In this document: positions 1 through 7,205 of the stretch, piece after piece
How the letters are laid out: the number at the start of each line of letters is the position of its first letter
Position numbering within the stretch: the first letter of the stretch is position 1
Made by a program: the position numbers and the translations under genes
Notes under the pieces: model-generated
Told to the model about the DNA's origin: nothing
Seen by the model: only the letters and a program-made list of their open reading frames with translations
The model's database searches: none
NCBI GenBank assembly: GCA_900752445.1
Contig: CAADVN010000289.1
Span: 1 to 35,792, forward strand
Reading direction: 5' to 3'
From: an uncultured Oscillospiraceae bacterium
GTDB lineage: Bacteria; Bacillota; Clostridia; Oscillospirales; Oscillospiraceae
Length of the DNA: 35,792 nucleotides

Positions 1-80
1 CCCGTGACGCTTGAAAAGTACGGCTTCCCCCTCATCTACGATGTGGGCGCCCACATGGGGACGCCGCGGCGGCCGCCCCC
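1..80 (+). repeat. Imperfect direct copy of bases 277-356
   Basis: Bases 1-30 match 277-306 exactly. Mismatches then appear (near 31, 52, 59) and become frequent after base 65, as in a decaying read end or an old duplication. The offset of 276 bases is a multiple of three, so the frame stays open. Confidence 0.75.
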
Positions 81-660
81 TTCCCTCTCGGGCGGTTATC
101 CGCCGAAGCCGCTGCGGCACAAGTTCCTCATGGCCCAGCCCGCGCCTGCGGAGCCCCTGACGGCAGAGGGCTTCCCGGCGGAGATCGAGGTCCTGCCCCT
201 GCCCGGGCACTACTTCGACATGGCGGGCTACCGCACGCCCGACGGCACGGCCTTCATCGCCGACTGCCTCTCGAGCCCCGTGACGCTTGAAAAGTACGGC
301 TTCCCCTTCATCTACGATGTGGGCGCCTACATGGAGACGCTGCGGCGCCTGCCCGAGCTGCCCGCGAAGCTCTACGTCCCGGCCCACGCCGAGGCCGTGG
401 AGGACATCGCGCCCCTGGCCGAGCTCAACCTGAGGCATGTGGAGGCCATCTGCGCCCTGGTCTTCGACTTCTGCTCAGAGCCCAGGGTCTTTGAGGACGT
501 GCTCAAGCTCGCCTTCGACGCCTACGGCCTGCAGCTTACCATGGAGCAGTATGTCCTCGTGGGCGGCACGCTCAAGGCCATCCTCTCCTGGCTCTACGAC
601 AGGGGCGAGGTCTGCACCTTCGTCGAGGGCAACCGCCTCTTCTGGCGCAAGTGTGACTAA
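1..660 (+). CDS. MBL-fold metallo-hydrolase, 5'-partial and with a suspect N-terminus
   Basis: The frame is open from the first base and ends at TAA 658-660. The part from about base 105 onward reads as the C-terminal half of a metallo-beta-lactamase-fold hydrolase: the segment LPLPGHYFDMAGY (bases 193-231) carries the family's downstream histidine motif, followed by GTAFIADCLSS, a PAHAE motif and a helical C-terminal extension. The N-terminal HxHxDH metal motif must lie before the window. GTG at base 4 is not a credible start: the first 80 bases nearly repeat bases 277-356 in the same frame, so residues 1-26 duplicate an internal segment and the following few residues are low-complexity proline-rich. 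I read the start as an assembly or rearrangement junction. Substrate cannot be told from this part. Confidence 0.7.
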   Translation, partial: PVTLEKYGFPLIYDVGAHMGTPRRPPPSLSGGYPPKPLRHKFLMAQPAPAEPLTAEGFPAEIEVLPLPGHYFDMAGYRTPDGTAFIADCLSSPVTLEKYGFPFIYDVGAYMETLRRLPELPAKLYVPAHAEAVEDIAPLAELNLRHVEAICALVFDFCSEPRVFEDVLKLAFDAYGLQLTMEQYVLVGGTLKAILSWLYDRGEVCTFVEGNRLFWRKCD

Positions 661-664
661 GTTA

Positions 665-693
665 CTGTACGCGCCGTCTCCCGGTGTTATCAT
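665..693 (+). promoter_or_regulatory. Possible extended -10 promoter of the thioredoxin gene
   Basis: TG-T-TATCAT (685-693) is an extended -10 element, 33 bases before the start codon. The -35 position (CTGTAC, 665-670, 17-base spacer) matches the consensus poorly, so this rests on the extended -10 alone. Confidence 0.35.
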
Positions 694-726
694 GCTGCCA
701 AAGAAAGAACACGGGAGGAATTCAAA

Positions 727-1032
727 ATGTCAGCTGTCAAGATAACTTCTTCAAATTACGCGGGGCTCGTGAACGCCAGCTCCAAACCGGTGCTGCTGGA
801 CTTCTGGGCCTCCTGGTGCGGCCCCTGCCGCATGGTCTCGCCCGTCGTGGACGAGATAGCCTCCGAGAGGGACGACCTGCTCGTCGGCAAGGTCAATGTG
901 GACGAGGAGCCCGAGCTCGCCGCCGCCTTCAACATAAGCAGCATCCCGACCCTCGTCGTCATAAAAGACGGCAAGATCGTGAGCCGCGCCACGGGCGCGC
1001 GGCCCAAGAGCAGCATCCTCGCCCTCGTCTGA
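727..1032 (+). CDS. trxA: Thioredoxin
   Basis: This 101-residue protein is a single thioredoxin domain, the cytosolic dithiol reductant for ribonucleotide reductase, peroxidases and similar partners. The active site is WCGPC at residues 30-34 with redox cysteines C31 and C34, preceded by the usual DFWA strand (25-28). The cis-proline is P74 in SSIPTLVV. Length is near the family norm. ATG 727 follows GGGAGGA (713-719) with a seven-base spacer. It stands alone after the metallo-hydrolase and converges on the oligopeptidase gene, separated by a bidirectional terminator. No thioredoxin reductase gene is in the window. Confidence 0.95.
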   Translation: MSAVKITSSNYAGLVNASSKPVLLDFWASWCGPCRMVSPVVDEIASERDDLLVGKVNVDEEPELAAAFNISSIPTLVVIKDGKIVSRATGARPKSSILALV

Positions 1033-1064
1033 GCCGTTTTCCCTATCCCTCTCCCTCTCGATCC

Positions 1065-1103
1065 AAAAAACAGGGCGCAGCGCCGATTTGGCGCTGCGCC
1101 TTT
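1065..1103. terminator. Bidirectional intrinsic terminator between trxA and the M3 peptidase gene
   Basis: A perfect 11-bp stem (1074-1084 with 1090-1100, loop GATTT) has six A's before it and TTT after it, so it can end transcripts from both sides. Confidence 0.8.
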
Positions 1104-1122
1104 GCTGTTTGCTGCTTTCCTC

Positions 1123-2826
1123 TTATTCCACGCCCGACAGGTCGTAGTCCTCGAGCCACTTGCCCGCGGCCTCGGCGATGGTCCTCATCGCGGCCTCGCC
1201 GAAGGGCGAGTCGAGCCCCGCGCCCGCGACCAGCTCCTTGAAGGTCTTCGTGCCCGCCGGCCTCGTATAGGCCATGTACTTCTCCCACGCGGCCTTCGAG
1301 TCCTTCTGTATCTCCGCCCAGAACTGCAGCGACACGGTCTGCGCAAGGCAGTAGTCGATATAGTAGAAGGGGCTCTCGTAGATGTGGTGCTGGCGCTGCC
1401 AGGCGCGGCCCTCGCCGTAGAATGGGATGTCGTCGAGGCGCATCCAGGGCATGTAGATGCCGGTGAGCTCGCGCCAGGCCTCGTTGCGCTCGGCCGGGCT
1501 CATGTCCGGCTTCTCGTAGACTATATGCTGGAAGTGGTCCACCATCGTGCCGTAAGGGATGAAGGTCAGCGCCCCGGACAGGTGGGTGTAGCGGAACTTC
1601 CGCGTATCCGGGCCGAAGAAATACTCCGCCCAGGGCCAGGCGAAGAACTCCATGGACATGGAGTGCACCTCGCAGGCCTCGAGGGACGGCCACTGGCACT
1701 CGCCGGGCACGATGAAGCGGCCCGTGAAGTTCGCAAAGGCGTGGCCCGCCTCGTGCGTTATGACCTCAACGTCGTGCGAGGTGCCGTTGAAGTTCGCAAA
1801 GATGAAGGGGCAGTGGTAGGTGGACAGCGTCGTGCAGTAGCCGCCGCCCGCCTTGCCCTTCTTGGAGAGCACGTCCAGCAGCTCGTTGTCGTACATGAAG
1901 TCGATGAACTCCGCCGTCTCGGGGCTGAGCTCGTGGTAGAACTTCCTGCCCGCGGCGAGGATGTCGTCCGGCGTGCCCTGCGGCTTCGGATTGCCGCTGC
2001 GGAACTCGAGGGCGTTGTCGGCGTAGTTCATGGGATAAACCTTTCCCAGCCTGTCCGCCTGGCGCCTGTACACCGCGTCGGCCAGCGGGACGATGTGCTT
2101 TACCACAGCCTTGCGGAAGCTCTCGACGTCCTTTTTCGTGTAGCAGTTTCGCTGCATCCTGTCGTAGCCGAGCGGGATGTAGTCCGCGTGCCCGAGCTTT
2201 TTGCCCATGGCGTCGCGCAGGTGCACGAGCTCATCATAGATGGAGTCGAGCCGCTCCGCGTGGGACATGTACCACGCGCCCTCGGCCTTCCAGGCGGCGA
2301 GGCGCTTTGCGTCGTCGGGCGACTGCTTGAAGGGCGTAAGCTGTGAGAGCGTATATACCCCGCCGTCAAATTCGATCTGGGCCGAGGCCAGGAGCTTGGA
2401 ATATTCCGTGCACAGGGCGTTCTCGCGCTGCAGCTCCGGCACTATCTCCGGCGAAAAGGCGCGCAGGTCGAGCTCCTTGTTGAGGAAGGCGACGCGGCTG
2501 TACTTCTCCTCGAGCTGCGGCCGCCAGCGGGTGTGGACGAGGGCGCGGTTCCAGCGGTCGGCGTACTCCTGCAGCTCGGGCAGGGCGGAATCCGCAAATT
2601 CGACCTCGGCGTCGTAGAACTTGTCCTCGGTATTTATATCATGGCGGATGTGAGAGATGGTGAACATCGTGTTGAGCTCCGAGCTGCGCTCGTCCCCCTC
2701 GACGAACCCCGCGTCCGCAGCCTCGAAGCTCTCCGCCGCCTCCAGCCGCGCGGCCGCGTCAGAGAGAAACTGCTTTGCGGCCTCCACATCGGGCCGCTCA
2801 TAGGGCATTTCTGGGAATTTGACCAT
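1123..2826 (-). CDS. pepF: M3 family oligoendopeptidase (PepF-like)
   Basis: This 567-residue zinc metallopeptidase probably cleaves short peptides in the cytosol; no signal peptide is seen. The zinc site is HEAGH (H358, E359, H362), and the downstream glutamate in EACEVHS (probably E386) would be the third ligand. The upstream part is the helical cap typical of M3 enzymes, and the C-terminal region has the Tyr/His-rich segment (HHIYESPFYYIDY) that lines the M3 active site. ATG 2826 follows AGGAGGT (2839-2845), which lies inside the end of the preceding small membrane gene; only two bases separate that stop from this start, so translation is probably coupled. PepF is the closest name, though the exact subfamily (PepF versus other M3B) is not certain. 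Confidence 0.9.
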   Translation of the reverse strand: MVKFPEMPYERPDVEAAKQFLSDAAARLEAAESFEAADAGFVEGDERSSELNTMFTISHIRHDINTEDKFYDAEVEFADSALPELQEYADRWNRALVHTRWRPQLEEKYSRVAFLNKELDLRAFSPEIVPELQRENALCTEYSKLLASAQIEFDGGVYTLSQLTPFKQSPDDAKRLAAWKAEGAWYMSHAERLDSIYDELVHLRDAMGKKLGHADYIPLGYDRMQRNCYTKKDVESFRKAVVKHIVPLADAVYRRQADRLGKVYPMNYADNALEFRSGNPKPQGTPDDILAAGRKFYHELSPETAEFIDFMYDNELLDVLSKKGKAGGGYCTTLSTYHCPFIFANFNGTSHDVEVITHEAGHAFANFTGRFIVPGECQWPSLEACEVHSMSMEFFAWPWAEYFFGPDTRKFRYTHLSGALTFIPYGTMVDHFQHIVYEKPDMSPAERNEAWRELTGIYMPWMRLDDIPFYGEGRAWQRQHHIYESPFYYIDYCLAQTVSLQFWAEIQKDSKAAWEKYMAYTRPAGTKTFKELVAGAGLDSPFGEAAMRTIAEAAGKWLEDYDLSGVE

Positions 2827-2828
2827 GG

Positions 2829-3221
2829 TTACAGACTTACCTCCTGATCTTCGATGTCGTATGCATATTCATACGCGGTCTCCACCGCCTCGGAGCCCTC
2901 GCTGTTTTTCGCCTCGTTCGCCTGGCGCATGAAATAGCCGCCGATGAGCGCCCCGGCGATGATGACGACGGACACGATCGCCGTGATTATGTAGGGCTGC
3001 CAGTTGCGGTGGTGGTAGATGCCGCAGTACTTCCCCTCGGAGCTGAAGTTCAGCGTCAGCACAAAGACTCCATCCGTCCAGGTGGCGCGGAAACCCTCGC
3101 CTATGTCTGAAAAAGTGCAGGGCTTCTTCTCTTTGGGCTCGCCGCAGGCGGCAACTATGCTGTCGTAGCTGTGGTGAGACAGGTTCCCGAGGGAGACCAT
3201 CTTTTTGTGGAGCTTGCTCAT
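2829..3221 (-). CDS. Small single-pass membrane protein of unknown function
   Basis: I do not recognise a named family. The 130-residue protein has a soluble N-terminal part with a LGNLSHHSYDSIVAACGEP segment, which recalls the start of small SmpA/YcfA-like beta domains, then one hydrophobic segment (roughly residues 76-98, IITAIVSVVIIAGALIGGYF) and an acidic tail ending DIEDQEVSL. It probably sits in the membrane with a short outer or inner acidic tail; topology is unclear. An upstream TTG at 3239 keeps the frame open, but GGAGG sits seven bases before ATG 3221, which fixes the start there. It is the first gene of a two-gene unit with the M3 peptidase. Confidence 0.75.
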   Translation of the reverse strand: MSKLHKKMVSLGNLSHHSYDSIVAACGEPKEKKPCTFSDIGEGFRATWTDGVFVLTLNFSSEGKYCGIYHHRNWQPYIITAIVSVVIIAGALIGGYFMRQANEAKNSEGSEAVETAYEYAYDIEDQEVSL

Positions 3222-3256
3222 TTGACTGCCTCCGTTCAATATTTTCGAGTTTCTTC

Positions 3257-3285
3257 ATTTTATACCCATATTCCTCTTTTGTAAA
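3257..3285 (-). promoter_or_regulatory. Sigma-A type promoter for the membrane protein-peptidase unit
   Basis: On the minus strand, TTTACA (3280-3285) and TAAAAT (3257-3262) are 17 bases apart, each one base from consensus, and lie 36 bases before the start codon. Confidence 0.65.
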
Positions 3286-3360
3286 TCCCCGCGGTGCTCA
3301 TGCTATGGATAAGGACTTAAAAAATCCGTCGAAAACGGTCAAAATTGTTCAAAAAGCCAG

Positions 3361-3389
3361 TTGTGCTCGGGAAAAAGATGTTGTATAGT
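3361..3389 (+). promoter_or_regulatory. Promoter of xpt
   Basis: TTGTGC (3361-3366) and TATAGT (3384-3389) are 17 bases apart. The short leader to the start has no room for a riboswitch, unlike xpt in Bacillus. Confidence 0.55.
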
Positions 3390-3429
3390 AGAAATGGTTT
3401 TTTTACCGGCAGGAGGCCGTACTTTGGGG

Positions 3430-4017
3430 ATGGGAGTGAGTGCCTTGCAGCTTTTGGAGCGCCGCATCGCTGAGGATGGGGTAGTCCTGCCCGGGGGCAT
3501 ACTGAAGGTGGACGGTTTTCTGAACCACCTCATGGACCCTGAACTCTTTACCGAGATGGCGAAAGAACTGTACCGCCTCTTTGCGGGCGAGGGCGTGAAC
3601 AAGATACTGACGATCGAAGCATCGGGCATCGGGCTGGCCTGCATAACAGGTCAGGTTTTCAGATGCCCTGTTTTGTTTGCCAAAAAGAACCGGACGAGGA
3701 ATCTTTTCGGAGAATTCTGGACGGCGACGGTCCACTCCTTCACGCACGGGGACACCAACACTATCCTGGTCTCGAAGGACTACATAGGTCCCGAGGACAG
3801 GGTGCTCATAGTGGACGACTTCCTCGCAAACGGCGCGGCGCTGCACGGGCTCATATCCCTTGTGCGCCAGGCGGGCGCGACTGTCGTCGGCGCCGGCATC
3901 GCCATCGAAAAGGCCTTCCAGCCCGGCGGCGAGCTCATAAGGGGCGAGGGCGTCAGGGTCGAGTCGCTCGCGCGCATCAAGTCCATGTCGGACGACGGGC
4001 ATATCGAATTTTGCTGA
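3430..4017 (+). CDS. xpt: Xanthine phosphoribosyltransferase
   Basis: The enzyme salvages xanthine by joining it to PRPP to give XMP. The 195-residue sequence follows Bacillus Xpt closely: LERRI...DGVVLPGGILKVDGFLNH at the N-terminus, TIEASGI in the middle, the PRPP-binding loop VLIVDDFLANGAALHG, and EKAFQPG...VESLARI at the end. The start is ambiguous. AGGAGG (3411-3416) is seven bases before an in-frame TTG (3424) and 13 before ATG 3430, while a TTG at 3445 would align best with the Bacillus N-terminus and has GGGAG before it. I use ATG 3430. The riboswitch-controlled purine importer follows, so the two form a purine acquisition block. Confidence 0.93.
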   Translation: MGVSALQLLERRIAEDGVVLPGGILKVDGFLNHLMDPELFTEMAKELYRLFAGEGVNKILTIEASGIGLACITGQVFRCPVLFAKKNRTRNLFGEFWTATVHSFTHGDTNTILVSKDYIGPEDRVLIVDDFLANGAALHGLISLVRQAGATVVGAGIAIEKAFQPGGELIRGEGVRVESLARIKSMSDDGHIEFC

Positions 4018-4046
4018 GCCCGCGCGCACATTAAGCTTAATACCGA

Positions 4047-4115
4047 GTCGATATAAATCGGATGATAGGGTTCCGAGGTCTCTACCCGGCCGCCGTAAAC
4101 GGCTGGACTATCGGC
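4047..4115 (+). promoter_or_regulatory. Purine riboswitch aptamer, guanine-type
   Basis: The conserved three-way junction is complete: P1 (4047-4052 with 4110-4115), J1/2 ATAA (4053-4056), P2 with loop GATAGGG, J2/3 GTCTCTAC (4078-4085), P3 with loop CCGTAAA (4093-4099), and J3/1 GACT (4106-4109). The base that sets ligand choice (position 74 of the Bacillus xpt aptamer) is C4108, which predicts guanine or hypoxanthine rather than adenine; the position-51 equivalent is T4083, which argues against the 2'-deoxyguanosine variant. P3 is about one pair longer than in Bacillus. It precedes a terminator and a BMP-type importer, so the expected behaviour is shutdown of uptake when guanine is plentiful. 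I found no convincing promoter just upstream; read-through from xpt is possible. Confidence 0.93.
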
Positions 4116-4121
4116 GTCTTT

Positions 4122-4189
4122 GGGGGCAGTATGCGCTGCCTCCGGGTTCGTCGTTTGCGGAGGCCGGACGGTCTCCGCATTTTCTTTGT
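4122..4189 (+). terminator. Riboswitch expression platform with intrinsic terminator
   Basis: A 10-bp stem (4156-4165 with 4170-4179, tetraloop GGAC) is followed by TTTTCTTTGTT. GCCTCCG (4138-4144) can instead pair with CGGAGGC (4158-4164) inside the terminator stem and would act as antiterminator; GGGGGCAG (4122-4129) can sequester the same bases by pairing with CTGCCTCC (4136-4143). The pairings are seen; the switching order is inference. Confidence 0.82.
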
Positions 4190-4239
4190 TCTACTGGCCA
4201 CGGGCCTTTAGATAAACTTTATTTTCTGGAGGAGAAAAA

Positions 4240-5517
4240 ATGAAGAAGTTTCTTGCACTTCTGCTCGCTCTCGTGATGGTATTCGCTCTCGCCGCCTGCG
4301 GCGAGGACGCGCCTGAGACCACCGAGCCCGCCGATGACGGTGGCGTCACCACCGATACCCCTGCTACCGACGCTCCGGAGACCGCCGGCATCCCGCTCGA
4401 TGAGATCAAGGTCGGATTCATCTTCCTGCACGACGAGAACTCCACCTACGACCTCAACTTCATAAACGCCGCCAAGGCTGCCGTCGAGGCTCTGGGCCTG
4501 ACTGAGGAGCAGTACGAGCTGCGCACGAACGTCCCCGAGGGCCAGGAGTGCTATGACGCCGCCGCCGACCTCGCCGACAGCGGCTGCAATATAGTCTTTG
4601 CCGACAGCTTCGGCCACGAGGACTTCATGATCCAGGCCGCGCGCGAGTTCCCCGAGGTCCAGTTCTGCCACGCCACCGGCACGAAGGCTCACACCGAGGG
4701 CCTCTCCAACTACCACAACGCCTTCGCCTCCATCTACGAGGGCCGCTACCTTGCCGGCATCGCCGCGGGCATGAAGCTCAATGAGATGATAGAGGCCGGC
4801 GAGATCACCGAGGCCGAGGCCAAGATGGGCTATGTCGGCGCCTTCACCTACGCCGAGGTCATCTCCGGCTACACCAGCTTCTACCTGGGCGCCAAGAGCG
4901 TCTGCCCGAGCGTGACCATGGAGGTCACCTTCACCGGTTCCTGGTACGATGAGACCGCCGAGAAGGAGGGCGCCAACAACCTCATCGCCAATGGCTGCGT
5001 CCTCATCAGCCAGCACGCCGACTCCATGGGCGCCCCGACCGCCTGCGAAGAGGCCGGCGTTCCCAACGTCTCCTACAACGGCAGCACCATCGATGCCTGC
5101 CCGAACACCTTCATCGTGTCTTCGCGCATCAACTGGGAGCCCTACTTCGAGTACATGATAAACTGCGTCGTGAACGGCGAGGCCATCGCCGCCGACTGGA
5201 CCGGCACCCTTGCCACCGGCTCCGTTGAGCTCAGCGACGTGAACGAGGCCGCTGCCGCCGAGGGCACCGTCGAGGCCATAGAGGCCGCCATGGCTGAGCT
5301 CGAGGCCGGCACCCTCCACGTCTTCGACGTGAACACCTTCACCGTCGGCGGCGAGACCAAGGCCAGCTATATGGCCGACGTTGACACCGACCCCGACTAC
5401 ACCCCGGACACCGAGGCCATAGTGGACGGCTACTTCGCCGAGTCCACCGCCCGTTCGGCCCCGTACTTCGACCTGCAGATAGACGGCATCACCCTGCTCG
5501 ACACCAACTTCGGTTGA
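4240..5517 (+). CDS. BMP family purine nucleoside ABC transporter, substrate-binding lipoprotein
   Basis: This 425-residue protein is the extracellular binding component of the importer. It starts with a lipoprotein signal (MKKFLALLLALVMVFALAAC, lipid-bearing Cys20), then an acidic Thr/Pro-rich linker (about 21-50), then a BMP/Med-type periplasmic-binding fold: VGFIFLHDENSTYD, a DSFGHEDF segment and YEGRYLAGIAAGMK. BMP proteins bind nucleosides (PnrA, BmpA, NupN), and the guanine-type riboswitch upstream supports a purine ligand here. ATG 4240 follows GGAGGAG (4228-4234). Codon use is strongly biased toward GCC, GAG and ACC, as expected of a highly expressed gene. Two hairpins follow it and should leave more transcript for this component than for the rest. 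Confidence 0.93.
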   Translation: MKKFLALLLALVMVFALAACGEDAPETTEPADDGGVTTDTPATDAPETAGIPLDEIKVGFIFLHDENSTYDLNFINAAKAAVEALGLTEEQYELRTNVPEGQECYDAAADLADSGCNIVFADSFGHEDFMIQAAREFPEVQFCHATGTKAHTEGLSNYHNAFASIYEGRYLAGIAAGMKLNEMIEAGEITEAEAKMGYVGAFTYAEVISGYTSFYLGAKSVCPSVTMEVTFTGSWYDETAEKEGANNLIANGCVLISQHADSMGAPTACEEAGVPNVSYNGSTIDACPNTFIVSSRINWEPYFEYMINCVVNGEAIAADWTGTLATGSVELSDVNEAAAAEGTVEAIEAAMAELEAGTLHVFDVNTFTVGGETKASYMADVDTDPDYTPDTEAIVDGYFAESTARSAPYFDLQIDGITLLDTNFG

Positions 5518-5554
5518 TATCAAAGCAGCCAGAGGATACAGCATAAGCAGAGGA

Positions 5555-5583
5555 CCGGCAAGCCCCCGCGCGGGGCTTGCCGG
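5555..5583 (+). other. Strong hairpin after the binding-protein gene
   Basis: A perfect 12-bp GC-rich stem (5555-5566 with 5572-5583) lies 38 bases after the stop. It lacks a T-tract of its own and could protect the 3' end of the abundant lipoprotein message. Confidence 0.7.
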
Positions 5584-5633
5584 CAAAGGACAACGCAGCG
5601 GCCCTTACGCTGCGCTGTCCTTTGGAGTTTTTT
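5584..5633 (+). terminator. Intraoperonic terminator/attenuator
   Basis: Arms 5584-5600 and 5608-5624 form 16 pairs with one A.C mismatch and a seven-base loop, followed by GTTTTTT (5628-5633 region). It sits between the binding protein and the ATPase, so it must be leaky if the importer is made. Confidence 0.8.
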
Positions 5634-5663
5634 CGCTTCGACAACTATGGGGGAGGGAACCTT

Positions 5664-7205
5664 TTGGACGGGAAAACCGCGGCAGTCCAAATGCGCAACA
5701 TCAAGAAGACCTTCGGCAGCATCGTCGCCAACGACAGGGTCTGGCTCGACATTTACCGCGGCGAGATCCTGGCGCTGCTCGGCGAAAACGGCAGCGGCAA
5801 GACCACGCTCATGAACATGCTCTCCGGCATCTACTATCCCGACGAGGGCCAGATCTTCGTGGACGGGAAGGAGGTCACGATCCGCTCGCCCAGGGACGCC
5901 TTTGACCTGGGCATAGGCATGATCCACCAGCACTTCAAGCTCGTGGACGTGCTCACGGCGGCGGAGAACATCGTCCTCGGCCTGCCCGGCAAGGGCAGGC
6001 TCGACCTCGGCAAGGCAGAGGAGAAGATACGGGAGATCTGCGACGCCTACGGCTTCGAGGTGGAGCCGAAAAAGAAGATCTACGACATGTCGGTCTCCGA
6101 GAAGCAGACCGTGGAGATCGTGAAGGTGCTCTACAGGGGCGCTGACATCCTCATTTTGGACGAGCCCACGGCGGTGCTCACGCCGCAGGAGACGGACAAG
6201 CTCTTCGCCGTGCTCAGGAACATGCGCGACGACGGCAAGAGCGTCGTCATCATAACGCACAAGCTGCACGAGGTGGAGGAGCTCTCTGACCGCGTGGCGA
6301 TACTCAGGAAGGGCCACTTTATCGGCGACATGCTCACGAAGGACACGAACGCGATGGAGATGACCAGCATGATGGTTGGCCGCCCGGTCGTGCTGAATAT
6401 CGACAGGCCGGAGCCGAAGGAGCCGAAGCCGAGGCTGGTGGTGAAGGACCTGACGGTACGGGACGCGGACGGTGTGCTCAAGCTCGACGGCGTGTCCTTC
6501 ACGGCGAACTCGGGCGAGATACTGGGCGTGGCGGGCATCTCCGGCTGCGGCCAGAAGGAGCTGCTGGAGGCCATCGCCGGCCTGCACCGGGCAGAGGGCG
6601 GGTCTATAACATATATCGAGCCGTCCACAGGCGAGGGCGAGGAGCTCATAGGCAAGGACCCGGCGGACATAAGCGACATGGGCGTCGCGCTGTCCTTCGT
6701 GCCTGAGGACAGGCTGGGCATGGGCCTCGTGGGCAGCATGGACCTCACCGACAACATGATGCTGCGCTCCTTCAGGCGCACCAAGGGCATCTTCACCAAC
6801 CGCAAAGCCCCGCATGACCTGGCGGAAAAGGTCGTGAAGGAGCTCGAGGTCAACACCCCGGGCGTCTCGACGCCCGTGCGCCGGCTCTCCGGCGGCAACG
6901 TGCAGAAGGTGCTCGTAGGCCGCGAGATCGCCGCGGCGCCCACCGTGCTGCTCACGGCTTACGCCGTGCGCGGACTCGATATCAACGCGTCCTACATGAT
7001 CTACGACCTCATAAACAAGCAAAAGGAGCGCGGGGTCGCGGTCATCTACGTCGGCGAAGACCTGGACGTGCTGCTCGAGCTGTGCGACAGGATACTCGTG
7101 CTCTGCGGCGGCAAGGTCAGCGGCCTTGTGGAAGGGCGCGGGGCCACAAAGCGTAAGGTCGGCATGATGATGACCAGGCTGGGAGGTGCCAGGGAGGATG
7201 AATAA
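5664..7205 (+). CDS. BMP-type nucleoside ABC transporter, double ATP-binding protein
   Basis: The 513-residue protein carries two fused nucleotide-binding domains that power the importer. Domain 1 has Walker A GENGSGKTT (residues 40-48), a MIHQHF Q-loop region, a divergent signature MSVSEKQ and Walker B ILILDEPTAVLTP. Domain 2 is degenerate, as usual in this family: P-loop GISGCGQKE lacks the lysine, but LSGGNVQK is intact and the Walker B region reads VLLTAYAVRGLD. TTG 5664 is chosen because GGGAGGG (5651-5657) lies six bases before it and the family starts with a short lead into MRNIKKTFG; an ATG ten codons later lacks such a site. The upstream open frame runs back through the terminator and is not coding. 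It overlaps the next permease by eight bases. Confidence 0.93.
   Translation: MDGKTAAVQMRNIKKTFGSIVANDRVWLDIYRGEILALLGENGSGKTTLMNMLSGIYYPDEGQIFVDGKEVTIRSPRDAFDLGIGMIHQHFKLVDVLTAAENIVLGLPGKGRLDLGKAEEKIREICDAYGFEVEPKKKIYDMSVSEKQTVEIVKVLYRGADILILDEPTAVLTPQETDKLFAVLRNMRDDGKSVVIITHKLHEVEELSDRVAILRKGHFIGDMLTKDTNAMEMTSMMVGRPVVLNIDRPEPKEPKPRLVVKDLTVRDADGVLKLDGVSFTANSGEILGVAGISGCGQKELLEAIAGLHRAEGGSITYIEPSTGEGEELIGKDPADISDMGVALSFVPEDRLGMGLVGSMDLTDNMMLRSFRRTKGIFTNRKAPHDLAEKVVKELEVNTPGVSTPVRRLSGGNVQKVLVGREIAAAPTVLLTAYAVRGLDINASYMIYDLINKQKERGVAVIYVGEDLDVLLELCDRILVLCGGKVSGLVEGRGATKRKVGMMMTRLGGAREDE

Noticed and set aside
3300..3423. Purine riboswitch before xpt
   Set aside because: After the promoter at 3361-3389 fewer than 40 bases remain; no aptamer fits.
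4031..4040. Palindrome TTAAGCTTAA before the riboswitch as a promoter or operator
   Set aside because: A ten-base palindrome with a restriction-site core is expected by chance, and no -35 with proper spacing to a nearby -10 was found.
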